From Limnomonas spitsbergensis (taxonomy: Eukaryota > Chlorophyta > Chlorophyceae > Chlamydomonadales), in the NCBI GenBank assembly GCA_037349105.1, contig JAYJMM010000100.1, positions 3,187,001 through 3,251,000 of the forward strand: DNA of 64,000 nt, in the 5' to 3' direction. Made by a program: the position numbers and the translations under genes. Below the pieces are notes generated by a model. That model did not search any database, was not told the DNA's origin, and was given only the letters and a program-made list of their open reading frames with translations. Positions 23,745-34,697 of the stretch are shown here, one piece after another; position 1 is the first letter of the stretch; the number at the start of each line of letters is the position of its first letter.

Positions 23745-26700
23745 ATGAGGTGGGCTACTGCTGCTGCTCCTGCTGGAAGGGCTTATACACTGGAGGAATT
23801 GATGACCCAAGGGGATCATAATCTACAGCCACTGCCTAGCGGTACAAATAACATCCGGTTGCAGTCATCGACACTGTTCGTTTCTCTTGGATTGAACGAA
23901 AATGAAAGCAAGGAGGTGCTGCTGCGGGTCAGAGTGTGCGGCATTGTCACTCATGGTGGTGAACACAAGGTGGGGAATTGATCCATGTTATTCTGGAGTC
24001 GAGTGAAGAGCGAGAAGGGATGATGAAGTCATCTTGCCCCACAACTGCTTTCCTACTCGCTATTGCAAATTGTGTTTGTATATGCAGGTCATGTTACAGC
24101 GAAACAAAGGGCCTCACACTTCCGCATACATGGGCGTTCATGAGCCTTGGTACTCCACCATCAAGGCCCACTGGAGGATAGGTTGGAGCTTGGACACGCA
24201 TCCAAATGGGGAGCTGCCGGTGATAGTGATGAACATGTGGACGCGTCAGCCTCAGCCTCAGCTGTTGAAAAGGATCAGCGTGTCCGGGCCATATGGCTTG
24301 CTGGGAAAGGATCTCCAGTTCCCTCACAGCATGCCGTTGCGTGTCAGCGTGTGTGGCGTTGTGCAAATGGGTCCTTATGGCCTCAGGGAACACCAGGTGA
24401 GCGCCGGCTCAGTGGGAGCTAGGGTGCGGCAGAATGATGAGCTGCCTCTGTCAATGCCCCAGCCTCTTTTGGTTGGAATCTTGTACCTACCTGGCAATCT
24501 GGAAATGTACAGCATTGATTGCTTTGATCTTCACAACATCGCGTCATCAATCATCATAGCACATTAGCACCTTAGATATACTGAGGGTGCCCTGATGAAC
24601 ATAATGAATCTCATTTATATAGTGTGGTTTGTTTCATTTTTGATGTGTAGGTCACACTACGTAAGACCAATGAATCCATCACTCTGAATGCTTATGAGCC
24701 CTGGCTGTCCATCATTGAGGACCATGTGATGAGTTACTGGAGCTTGGATGAGTCCTCTGGCCCCCCGCCAGTCCTAGTTCTGGAGCTCAAGCCAAGAGAT
24801 GCCAGCCTTCAAGCGCGCCCAGATGATGCCCGGCAGCACCAGCCTCCTGGCTCAGGACCTGCCCACTCCTGGGGTCAGCTGACGGCTGCCATGCTCCGCA
24901 ATCTAAGGAATCCCGGTGATGAGGTGCAGCCTGTGGTTGCAGCCGGGACAGGCTGGCGGATGGACCATGGCCCAGGCAGCTCCTCAGGCTTGGCTGTCAT
25001 GCAGGGGGCGCTAGAAGGGCCCAGCCCTTCGGGGGCAGGAGCCAACAGCCTGCCTGTGGGGGCTGTACCTTGCATGCAGTATACATCTGCTTTCCGTGGC
25101 GTGAGTATCCGCAAGGGCAATTGGCGGCCCAGTATTAAGCTTCATGGGCGTGATATACACCTAGGGTACTTCTCAAGCGAGAGAGCAGCAGCGGTGGCCT
25201 ATGACAGGGCAGCTATCCTTCTCAGAGGACCGAGTGCCAAGCTCAACTTCCCTCTCTCCAACTACCAGGATGCAGATGGCACAATCTTGGTGGATGAGCC
25301 GACCCAGGACAGGATAGAGAGAGCAAGAGCAAGGTGGGAATTCAGCTTACTTAGTGGGACTTTCGATATCTTGTTATGCTGTCTTGAATCACATCCGTCC
25401 GTCTAACATTTCATCCAGCTGTTCCTTCACATGATTTTGAAGACTCGTCTCTGGTCCCCTTTTATAACCCATTGCGACAACCCTGGCTACATCCCCTTGT
25501 TACACGGTTCTGGATTTCTAAGGCAAACGCCATAGTGTAGATCTGATTTCTGTCAACATGGCCTTGCAGGCGTGGTTCCACCTCGAGGGCCTGCCTTGGT
25601 CAGCCAAATGGTCCGTTGGGTCCTGGGATGCGTCAGGAGGGAGCCGATACCCCAGCCAAGGGACCATTGGATCCAGCTACTGCTGTTGCTGCTCCTGCGG
25701 CGGTGGCGATTGCTCTTTCTGCTCCTGATGCTCCTGCTCCTGCTCCTGCTTCAAATGCTGTGGCAGCTGCTCCATCTTCTCTTGCTCCTGCTGTTGTTAC
25801 GGCGACGGCGGAGGCTACTGCACCAGCCCTAAAGGAGAGGGGCAGGCCTCGTAAGGACCGCATCATGTCTCTACTGCCCCCGACGGTAGCTCCTCCTGCT
25901 GCATGTCAGCCTGGGGTCGATCTCGTTCTTGAGGAGCAGCCGGGGATCAAGCGGGCCAGAAGTGCGTGGAGCGTGCACGTTGTGGAAGCCTGCCAGCCGG
26001 CTCATCACAAGGGCCCTGATACGGCTGATGAGGAGCCGGGAGATCATGAGCCTGATGAGCCTCTTGAACAGCCAGGCAGAGCATTATGCTCTCGAGAGGT
26101 ACGCATTGATGCCACAGGCTCATAGAGTCATAGCCCCTCAGTCGTAGCTTGCGCTCATTCCATTGGGACCATCTTCTGCACTGCCTGCCTTGTCACCAAA
26201 ACTGGTGTCTGGCAGTAGGGATGACGCAGATGCATATGTCACTGTCATGCAGTAGAAGCTTACACCCACCCCTGTCAGCACAGCAGCAGCTGGAGGCACA
26301 GACAAGCGCAGCCATCCGGGGATGGGTTTGAGATTGCACCATCACAGGACTGATAAGCTATTTTGAATTAGTTTTCTCCTCCGACTTGTTGTTCCTACTC
26401 TACGTGCCTGATTGCAACCTTCAATTATACAGATGATGTTTTCCATGTCCCCTAAAACATTACAACTCTTGGGCTGAGAGCGAGGCCGGAAGGCTTATTT
26501 TCGCATCCTTGCACCTGGCACAACAGCGACTACGGTTGGGATATTTTGAATTAAGTGTCCAGCATTTTCCTCAGACATGCCTTGTGACTTGAATAGCTTG
26601 ACATCGACCAATCAGATATGTTCTGCCCCCACCCCAATGGCATCACAACTTCTGAGCGGAGAGGCCGCGAGGCTGATTTCCTCATCCTTACACATATTAA

Positions 26701-29700
26701 TATATCATGCCACTCAGGAGGGATCCCACGACCCAGCAAAGGGTCCATCGGATCTAGCTACTGCTGCTGTTGCCGGGGTGGCTGCTCTTGTTGCTCTTGC
26801 TCCTCATGTGGCTGCCTCTGCTACTGCTCATGTTGCTTGTGCGGCGGCCCCTGCTGTTCCTGCTGCTGCTACAACGGCGGCGGCAGTGGCGGCTTTTGCT
26901 GCTCTTGCTCCTGATCTCTCTGCTGCTACTTCTGCTCATGCTATGGCCGCCGCAACGGCGGCTACTGTAGCAGCCCCTAAGAGGAGAGGCAGGCCTCGCA
27001 AGGACCGTAAGCGTTCATCACTGCCCCCGGCTGGACAACTTTCAGCTCCATGCCAGCCTCAGGATAGTCTTGTTGAGGAGCAGCTGGGGTGCAAGAGGGC
27101 CAGAAGATCACGGACCATGCGCGGTGCAGAAGCCTGTCAGCCAGCCGATCACAATGGCCCTGATGCAGCTGATGTGGAGCTGGGACATCATGAGCCTGTT
27201 GAGCCTGTTGAGTCAGACTCAGTGGACAAGGGGGACACCTCGCCCACCTGCAGCACACCCACCTGTGTTGCAGATCCCACTGATCCGCTGCAGACTGAGT
27301 CATCACGGCCTGCACACCACCACCTGACTTTGTGCTCAGAAGAGGGACGCATTAATGCCGCGGGCTCTCAGCACCTTGCGCTCAGCCCACCGGGATCAAA
27401 CAGGGCTTCGCCTGCAACGGCACTGGCTCGAGTGTCTGGCAGGAGAGATGTTGCGGCTGCAGATGTCGCGCTCATGCAGCAGCTTGCTCTCACCCATGCA
27501 AATACTCCTGCCTTCACAGCAGCTGGGAGCACACGCAAGGGCAGCAATGAGGAGGTAGGTCTCATTTGCATCACCAATTCACCACAGGTATAACAAAAAC
27601 TATGGTTGAGATTTATTTTCAATTAACTGTCCAGCCTTTTCCTAAGACATGCTGTGTAACTTGAATAACTTTATATCGACCAATCAGATTGGTCCTACCA
27701 TCCCCTTCATTGCATTACAATTTCGAGTCTGAGAGGACGAGAGGCTATTCCCTCATCCTTGCACATCCCGGGACCACTCATTAGGGCTTTGATGTTAACC
27801 GTGACCCATCCTTCACCGTCTACCTATGCTGGCAGTTGGCCGTCATCATGAACAACAGCAGCTCCCCTTCCTCCTCTCTCTCCTTACCCTGCTCACAGGC
27901 CACAACATGCAATTCTCCTGAGACCCAACAGCCTCCTTCACGTCGCAAGAAGGGTGCGAACCCTAGGAGGGTTCTGATCGCAACTCCAGAGGCAGTAGCA
28001 GCAGCAGTAGCTGCGGGAAGAACTACCTTTGTGCACGATGCGTCTACGGCACCAGAATCTGCAGCGGCCACAGGACATGATGCGTCTGTAGCGCCAGCTG
28101 CAGCAGTAGCAGCGGCAGCGGCAGCGGGAAGAACTACCTTTGTGCATGATGCGTATACAGCGCCAGAATTTGCAGTGGCCACAGGACATGATGCGTCTGT
28201 AGCGCCAGCTGCAGCAGTAGCAGCGGCAGCGGCAGCGGGAAGAACTACCTTTGTGCATGATGCGTATACAGCGCCAGAATTTGCAGTGGCCAAAGGACAT
28301 GGTGCGTCTGTAGCGCCAGCAGCAGCAGCAGCAGCAGCGGCAGCGGGAAGAACTACCTTTGTGCATGATGCGTCTACGGCGCCAGAATCTGCAGCGGCCA
28401 CAGGACATGATGCGTCTGTAGCGCCAGCAGCAGCAGCAGCAGCGGCAGCAGTGACTGAGCACAATGTGACAGTAGCACAAGAGGCTGCAGCAACGACTCC
28501 AGCTGCCAGTCCAGCAACAGAGGTATTAGCTTCCAATGACCTTGATACGTCATTAGCACAAGAAGTTGCAGCCGCCACTGGGCTTGATGTTTCTGAAGGA
28601 ACTGCAGGAGCAGGAGCAGGAGCAGCAGCAACAGCCACCGGACATCATGTGCCTGTAATGCCAGCACCAGACGCAAAAACAACACCTGCAGGATCTGCTT
28701 TGTCGGCCGATCTAGCAGCTGTCGCCCCTAATCCTTGCCGAGGGGCGGCAGTGGCTCTGCTGATTCAGCACATCTCCCCCGTCCTCGAGCTGATTGACTC
28801 CACCTTTGGCAGCGCTAGTGGCCGCAACAAGGTCCTGTTGGCCTTCACTGCTGCGTCCTGCAACCTGCCTCATGGTTGGATGTCAACGGATGCTGCGAGG
28901 TTGGTGCTGGAGGCGGATGAGTTGGACCCTCGTGTCGGTCTGATGGAGGTCCTGCAAGGCCGGCCGCAGATCATTGCTATGGTACCCGACCTGGCCTGTC
29001 GCGCAGCAGCAAGCGCCCCTATGGCAACCACCAGTGAGGCCGCATTCATTGGGACGCCGCAAGCGCTTCTGCGACTAGCTATTGAGGTGCTGGCAAGCGC
29101 GGATGAACCTCCCCCCCTGCCCGCTGACTATGACATGCTCTTGATGAGCATCCTGGATGAAGCCGACTTATCCAATGGCAGGGACATGGCCCTGACTGAG
29201 AGACTGACAAGAGTGGTCATGACTGCGTGTGGCAAGGTCCAGCTGCAGGTGCAGCTGTCCGGCCAGCCCGGCAGCAGTGACCAACATGCGGCCGGTGCTA
29301 TGGCGGCGGCACGTGTCAAGCTAGTGTGCGCTTGCATTGCTCCAGATCTCACAGATCAGCCTGAGTGCTGTCAGGGGTCTATCCAGAACTCTGGACCGCC
29401 CAGGGAGCCTCTGGATGTGCTGTACAAACAGCTGCTGAGGCTGTCAGGCCAGGCATCTGGATGGGAGGTGCTCAAAGCAGTGGCAGTGGTTTTGGCGGCT
29501 CAAATGCAAGAAGCTGCAGGCAGTGCTTCCATGCAATCTGTTAGCGCGGGGGCCAGGGATGCGTTTCCTGCCGTGTCGGCTCGCATTGGTCGTATGATGT
29601 GTGCTATCCGGCGGTTGAGCTACGAGGGGATCCATATGAAATTAACGTCCCTCCAGCCCGCCACTGCTCTGGTCATGAGAGTGCTCCCTCAGGCACAGGC

Positions 29701-29746
29701 CCTGATGATGCTCACAGAGGTCTTGGTGCTGATGCCTGGCGGGTAG
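23745..29746 (+). CDS. Copy C: AP2 protein with two AT-hook exons
   Basis: Proposed exons are 23745-23969, 24088-24396, 24651-25333, 25570-26098, 26718-27554 and 27836-29746, with compatible phases 0, 0, 2, 0, 0, giving about 1497 residues. The duplicated N-terminal module covers residues 1-205 and the AP2 domain about 324-381 (FRGV, AVAYDRAA, AKLNFP). There are two exon-D-type segments, each with an AT-hook: KERGRPRKDR at about 494-503 and KRRGRPRKDR at about 670-679. The first D segment would hit TAG at 26123-26125; a GT created in CGAGAG/GTACGC at 26099 allows in-frame splicing around it to 26718. Exon E has four 37-residue repeats (28,005-28,445) and then the conserved C-terminal domain. 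A nuclear regulator with two AT-hooks is inferred. If the 26099 donor is not used, the product ends early. Confidence 0.65.
28005..28445 (+). repeat. In-frame 111-bp repeat in exon E of copy C
   Basis: Four units start with AACTACCTTTGTGCA at 28021, 28132, 28243 and 28351. The steps are 111, 111 and 108 bases, all multiples of three, so the reading frame is kept. Each unit encodes about 37 residues: GRTTFVHDA, then TAPE, then ATGHDASVAP and an Ala run. Copies A and D have a single degenerate unit, so the expansion is specific to copy C. Confidence 0.85.
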
Positions 29747-29756
29747 CGGACGGGTC

Positions 29757-30131
29757 ACCAAGGCAGCCCGCTTGCATGGCTGGTAGCACTCAGAGGGCTG
29801 TATGGCTATCAATACTGAGCGGGCTGCATGGCTGGCATTGCTGAGTGGGCTGCATGACTGACAGTACTGAGTGGGCTGCATGGCTGGCAGTACTGAGTGG
29901 GTTACATGGCTGGCATTGCTGAGTGGGCTGCATGGCTGGTAGTACTGAGTGGGCTGCATGGCTGGCAGTACTGAGTGGGTTGCATGGCTGGCATTGCTGA
30001 GTGGGCTGCATGAATGTCAGTACTGAGTGGGTTGCATGGCTGGCATTACTGAGTGGGCTGCATGGCTGGCATTGCTGAGTGGGCTGCATGGCTGTCATTA
30101 CTGAGTGGGCTGCATGGCTGTCAATACTGAG
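29757..30131 (+). repeat. 26-bp minisatellite just after the copy C stop codon
   Basis: About 14 imperfect units with core CTGAGTGGGCTGCATGGCTG start within some 15 bases of the TAG of copy C. Variants are mainly GGCAGTA / GGCATTG / GTCAATA. It would be part of the 3' UTR if transcribed with the gene. Confidence 0.9.
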
Positions 30132-31129
30132 TGGGCAAGGGGCTGGTGCTCATTGAGGTGTGGCTTTGAGGGATATAGGGAGCTTTAGAGATTTCGATGG
30201 GAATGTACATATTGGCTGTGAGGAGGGGAGGGGAACAGTATGTCCTTGTCTCTTGGAGATCACCTCATTGAGGACTTTGTAGGAAGTGTAAATTTATAAT
30301 ATGCTTGGCGCATACATGTGCCTTCAGTTATGCCATATGACTTACTGCCTACCGGTTCTAATACAACTCTCTGATGGGATGAAATACAACACGTATACCG
30401 TAGTGGAATTGTGTTGGAGTCCAGTCCTTCGGGTGTATGTTCAACAAGTACATAAAGGTGAAAGCGCCGCTTTGCAAAAGGGGGTCAATGTGTTTGATAC
30501 CGGCTGTTGTTCCTTCATCAATATATTTTTGGCATCGGCATGAAGTGCTGTCACACTGCCTAATTACAGTTGTTTTTGATAAGACAGTTGAGGATAAGGT
30601 TTGCATGATATGTCGGGGGGAGGTTACTGACGGAATGTTATGTTTCAGCCCATGCCCTACACACTAACATACATGAATGCCACAGTACCTGCTCAGCCAC
30701 TCTTGTGTCACATAGGCTGAAGCATTGATAAATGCAGCAGAATTCGGTGGCCGTACTGCTGGTATCAGCAGGGAGAAAGGTGGAAGTATCATCAATAATT
30801 GATGACCATGCCCGAATTTCTGTGTGATTGGTTAAAGACGTAAATGTGTTTACAATTGTGCATTACCCTTGATCTGAAGCAATCACGACAATCCTGCGAT
30901 AATCCAGTGTGCTCCAGCGACAATTAAGCAACATCCCAGCCCAATTGCCGTGGAGCACAGTGCAGAAAGCATTGTTGCTTGAGCAACCAGCTGAAAGGAG
31001 GGTAAATGCTTGGCACCCATACCCAGCCACCCAGTTGCGAAGTTCTTACAGTCCGGCAGAGCATCACATTTAATGCTTGTAAAATGTGCCATTGAAAGAA
31101 AGAAAGCTATGGGGCGAGCCGCAGTCGCA
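30132..31129. other. 3' flank of copy C
   Basis: The sequence closely follows the flank of copy D (39,792-40,750), including TTTGATACCGGCTGTTGTTC and TTTGCATGATATGTCGGGG. It holds no gene of its own: the ORF 30301-30543 is not conserved as a frame in copy D. A TGTAA at 30,287-30,291, the usual green-algal poly(A) signal, is conserved at 39,933-39,937 in copy D. Confidence 0.5.
30287..30291 (+). terminator. Candidate poly(A) signal of copy C
   Basis: TGTAA stands in a block (GGAAGTGTAAATTTATAAT) conserved after copies C and D, about 540 bases past the stop. TGTAA is the known poly(A) signal of chlorophycean algae. Five bases occur often by chance; conservation in both copies is the only support. 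Confidence 0.35.
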
Positions 31130-33830
31130 AATTTATGCGTACACAAACACACTCCCTGGTGCTGGTGCGGCACCTAGCCTGCGCCAGCACAGCACCCGCC
31201 GCGGTCTGAAACCAGGTGCGGTGCTGACCTGTGCTCGGTGGTAGGGGCCCTGGGGTCCAGCCCGCCGCTTACATCCAGGTGCGACTGCTCATAGGCTGGG
31301 TGAAGGAGTGCCAACACCTCTATGACGGGTAGTCTCTGTAGGCCAGCTGCTGCCTCGCACAATTCGGGGATGGTTGCCCCCCGCTCCAGCTCTTCCAGTG
31401 CACCCAACAGATCAGAGCACCTGGTGCGTCCTGAGCAGCCATGGACCCTTTTGTTAGATCTGAAAGATTTAAGAGGCAGCCAGCCAAAAGTAAGTTTGAG
31501 GCCACGAAGCCACGCGACTTGGGAAAGTGAAAGAGGATCCAGGGGAGATTTCTGTCGGAAAGAGAGGCTGGTCACTCAAATCAAATTCAGAAAATACAAC
31601 ATTCGAACAACACAAGGAAGGCATGTCAGGACCATAGAACTCCAGAAAGACGGAGACCCAAAGCCCTGCAGACCTGGCCTAAAGAAGCTACCAAGAACTC
31701 AAGGTTATGGCGCGTCCATAAATAGCTCCTAAACCGGGCTAAACTTACAGAGAGAAGGAAACTGCTCAGAAGCTGCAGTTAGGCGACGGCAAAACACACA
31801 CACGCCGGCTAGGATGCCAGACGGGGGTTGCAACAGCCATGCTAAAGAGCAAAGGAGATACATCTCCGATTCTCCGGAAGCATTGAATCAAGGCTGATCC
31901 AATAGAAGCTCGCATGGCTGACGCCACATGGCATGACCAGGAGACATGAGCATGCTGTTGCTAAGCCCAATTCAGCAGTTGCTCGTGTGCTGGAGGTGAG
32001 CCCTGCCAGCTACATAGGCCTGGGCCGGCATGTGCAATGCCATGACCTCCAGCTGTTGGGACGCCACTGACCGTAAGCCGCCAGAAGGTCTCCTTGCGGC
32101 TTGCGCTCATTTACTATGGGAGCTTGCAGAGGGGTTGCCTGGAGCTGCTGAGCTGAGACACCGCTGCATCAACCTGGGCAACTGCCAGAGCTACATGTTC
32201 CATGGACAAGGCCCAAGCCACCAAGCTGGCCCGCGCATTTCAGCATCGTGGGCTGGCACAAGAAGCTTACGGGCGCCGGTGCAGACCAAGAGGGCGGGGG
32301 GCGGTGCAGTCGCCGAGTCGCCTCCGGATCCACCCACCTCAGCTGTGCTGCCACTATGACCCGCAAATAGCTCCTGCTGGTTGCCTTGGCCCCAACCAAG
32401 CCGTCTGGCAATAATGCGTACCGCCGCCTGCGAGGCAGCCCAGTCAGTTGGGTTGGGTGAGGGGGGTAAACGGCAACGGCATGGCATCATGCACTGTTTT
32501 GCGCCATGCTGCAGGGATCGCTTCCCACATGCCATTGATTATCCGCTCCGGCTCAGTGTCCTCATCTAGTAGCTATAGCTCACCAGATCTGGCTGGGATC
32601 CAGCTGCTGAATATAAGGGCGAGCATCACTGGCAGAAACGGCAGCAGACGTGATCCAAAGAAAGCGACAAAACAAAGGGCTTGCCGCGTGTTTCATCCGT
32701 CGTGGGGCCTGCTAGCATGGGCTGCAGCGAATCCACGGCAGCTGATTGCAGACATGGCCCGCAAGAGCACCGCCAGGATCCGCAGATCGAGTGGACCGCT
32801 GCACAGTGGCGGGCAACGATGTCCCGTGCTAGCCGTGCCCAGACAGGGACACATCTGGGCCGGGCTGACAAAGCAAGGGCATCCTCTGAAGCTGTGAGCT
32901 GCTCAGCTGGGGCTTCGGGCAGTAGCGCCCTGACAAGGCGTCTGATCCACATGGAAGAGCGGGCCAGGTAGTGTAGGGTAGTTAAAAGTAGTTTAGGGCC
33001 AAACCCAGCTCCGGCTCCCATGGCCTTCATCACCGCGAAGAGGACAGTGCGGCTGACTGTGTCATATGCTTTCCTGAAGTCAAGGAAGGCAAGGACAGCA
33101 GAGGCAGGTAGGCTTAGAGTGGTGTTAGACCAAAGCACCTCTGGGAGCAGCTGCAAGAAGGCCACATGGTCGCCAGTGACACGCTCCGACAGGAAGGCCA
33201 TTTGCTCTAGTCCTAGGATACGGCCAAGCATAGGCGTGAGCCGTGTGTGCAGGACTTTGGCGAGCAACCGACAGCCTGTATTGAGGAGTGTGATGGGGCG
33301 GTATTTACTTGTCACAGCAACATTGCCAGCCTGTAAGATGCAGCTGACAATTCCAGACAGCATTTCAGACTCAGGAATGGCTCCTAGATGACCCATGACT
33401 GTGAAGACTTTTGCAAGCAGAAGGTGCAGCACGTCCCCGCCTCTGCGCCAGAGCTCAGGGGGCATCTGGGCCCGGTGCTATGTCAGGCTGGATGAGGCTG
33501 GCAGCATTCTGGATCTCGTCGGCTGGTCTCCGATTCTGCAGCTGCAGCAAGGTCTTCTGGTATAGGGTTAGCTGCTAACCGTTAGCATGCTTGCTGACAG
33601 CTGTAAGGACGGACGGCCTACTTGGCAGACGGGACTGGGGCAGGTTTGATGGAGAAAGCTGCAAAGAACCTGCCATCAAGCGGGCCATCTGATGGCCATG
33701 TATCTCGAGCCCTGTACCCTTGCAGTCTACCATCCGTGCTCACAAAGGTCAGTAAAAATTGCCATGCAGTGAAATCCTGGTGGAAATTCTGTCATGTGGA
33801 TAGCTGAGGGTTATCACATTGTATAGAAGT
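31130..33830 (-). mobile_element. Decayed L1-like retrotransposon (unit D)
   Basis: The best-preserved reverse-transcriptase frame of the window is here, minus 33465-32626 (about 279 codons): ILQAGNVAVTSKYRPITLLN, LLAKVLHTRL, and motif A FLDFRKAYDTVS at about 33,087-33,052. Directly after MGAGAGFGPKL the frame moves to WIRRLVRALLPEAP, skipping motif B and the ADD box. Further C-terminal pieces follow, with ALEELERGATIPEL at about 31,420-31,380. The terminal cysteine knuckle is not seen. The element is therefore dead by internal deletion and loss of its end. It lies divergently upstream of copy D. Confidence 0.78.
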
Positions 33831-34697
33831 GCCCGAGTCATGTGCTGATCCGGGGTGGTCTTAAGAGACCTGCACAGTCCCACTGCACAGGATCTTAATC
33901 TTAGCAACAATCCTGAGTCCCATGGCTGGGATATTTTTTCACCTTTTGGGTGGCAATGTTCAGAACATGTTTGTACTTGCACTGATTGGAATCTATACAA
34001 CACTCTCTGGGAAGTTTTAAGCCCATGCAAGCTCGGCATGATAGGGTTGCTGTACTTTCCCACCATGATCCCATCAGCTGATCCCATGGCACGCACTGAT
34101 CCCGTACAGTACCCTCGTTGTTTTCGAACTTGTGCGTGCTCCATGAACCACGAATCGCATTTTTGTAGTTAATTGTTCATACAATTTGCACCGCAGTCCT
34201 CTCCATCTCGATCAGGCTAGCGGCCTGTTTTCTATCGAAATACTCCCTAGGACGCTGACAAAAATTAGCCCTGCGAAATAAGCTTGCTTCCCAGGAATCC
34301 TAGTTTTCAGAACCAATCTTGAAGAGTCTTCTTTCAATCCCTATCTCAGATAGATAGCGCAACCTCGATCTTCCGAGCACTTCAAAACGCTACTACGCGG
34401 ATCCAGGTATACAAATCCAGCACGGGTAATTTATCAGCCGCTTTGTATGCAAGAGACCAGAGATAAGTGAGCCTGGTATACCTGACAAGCATGAGCCTGG
34501 ACTGCTGAAAGATGAACCCATGCATGCATGATGGCACCTCTCAATCTCTGAGCCATACAGCAGATTAGCCTGCAGTGTGAAAGTTGAACAGTTCAGTGGA
34601 GCATCGCATTTGTACAACTGTGGAAGGGCTCCGGCACTGACGTTGGTGTCTTGCTACATGTTCTCAGGGCCCAGGTCGGCAGCTTCCAGGCTACGAC
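33831..34697 (+). promoter_or_regulatory. 5' flank of copy D, conserved between copies
   Basis: From 33,850 to 34,145 it carries the same GGGATC/CCATGGGA-rich block as units A and C; from 34,180 to 34,697 it carries the shared leader, with ATCAGCCGCTTTGTATGC and GAGCCTGGTATACCTGA. The exon A frame is closed upstream by a TGA, which supports the ATG at 34,698. Confidence 0.45.

Noticed and set aside
27938..28480. Cys/Arg-rich 180-codon minus-strand ORF resembling a cysteine-rich repeat protein
   Set aside because: It is antisense to the 111-bp in-frame repeat of exon E and has no independent support.
29642..30098. Minus-strand ORFs with repeated MQPTQQCQPCSPLS peptides (also 39,432-40,133)
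   Set aside because: By-products of the 26-bp minisatellites located after the stop codons of copies C and D.
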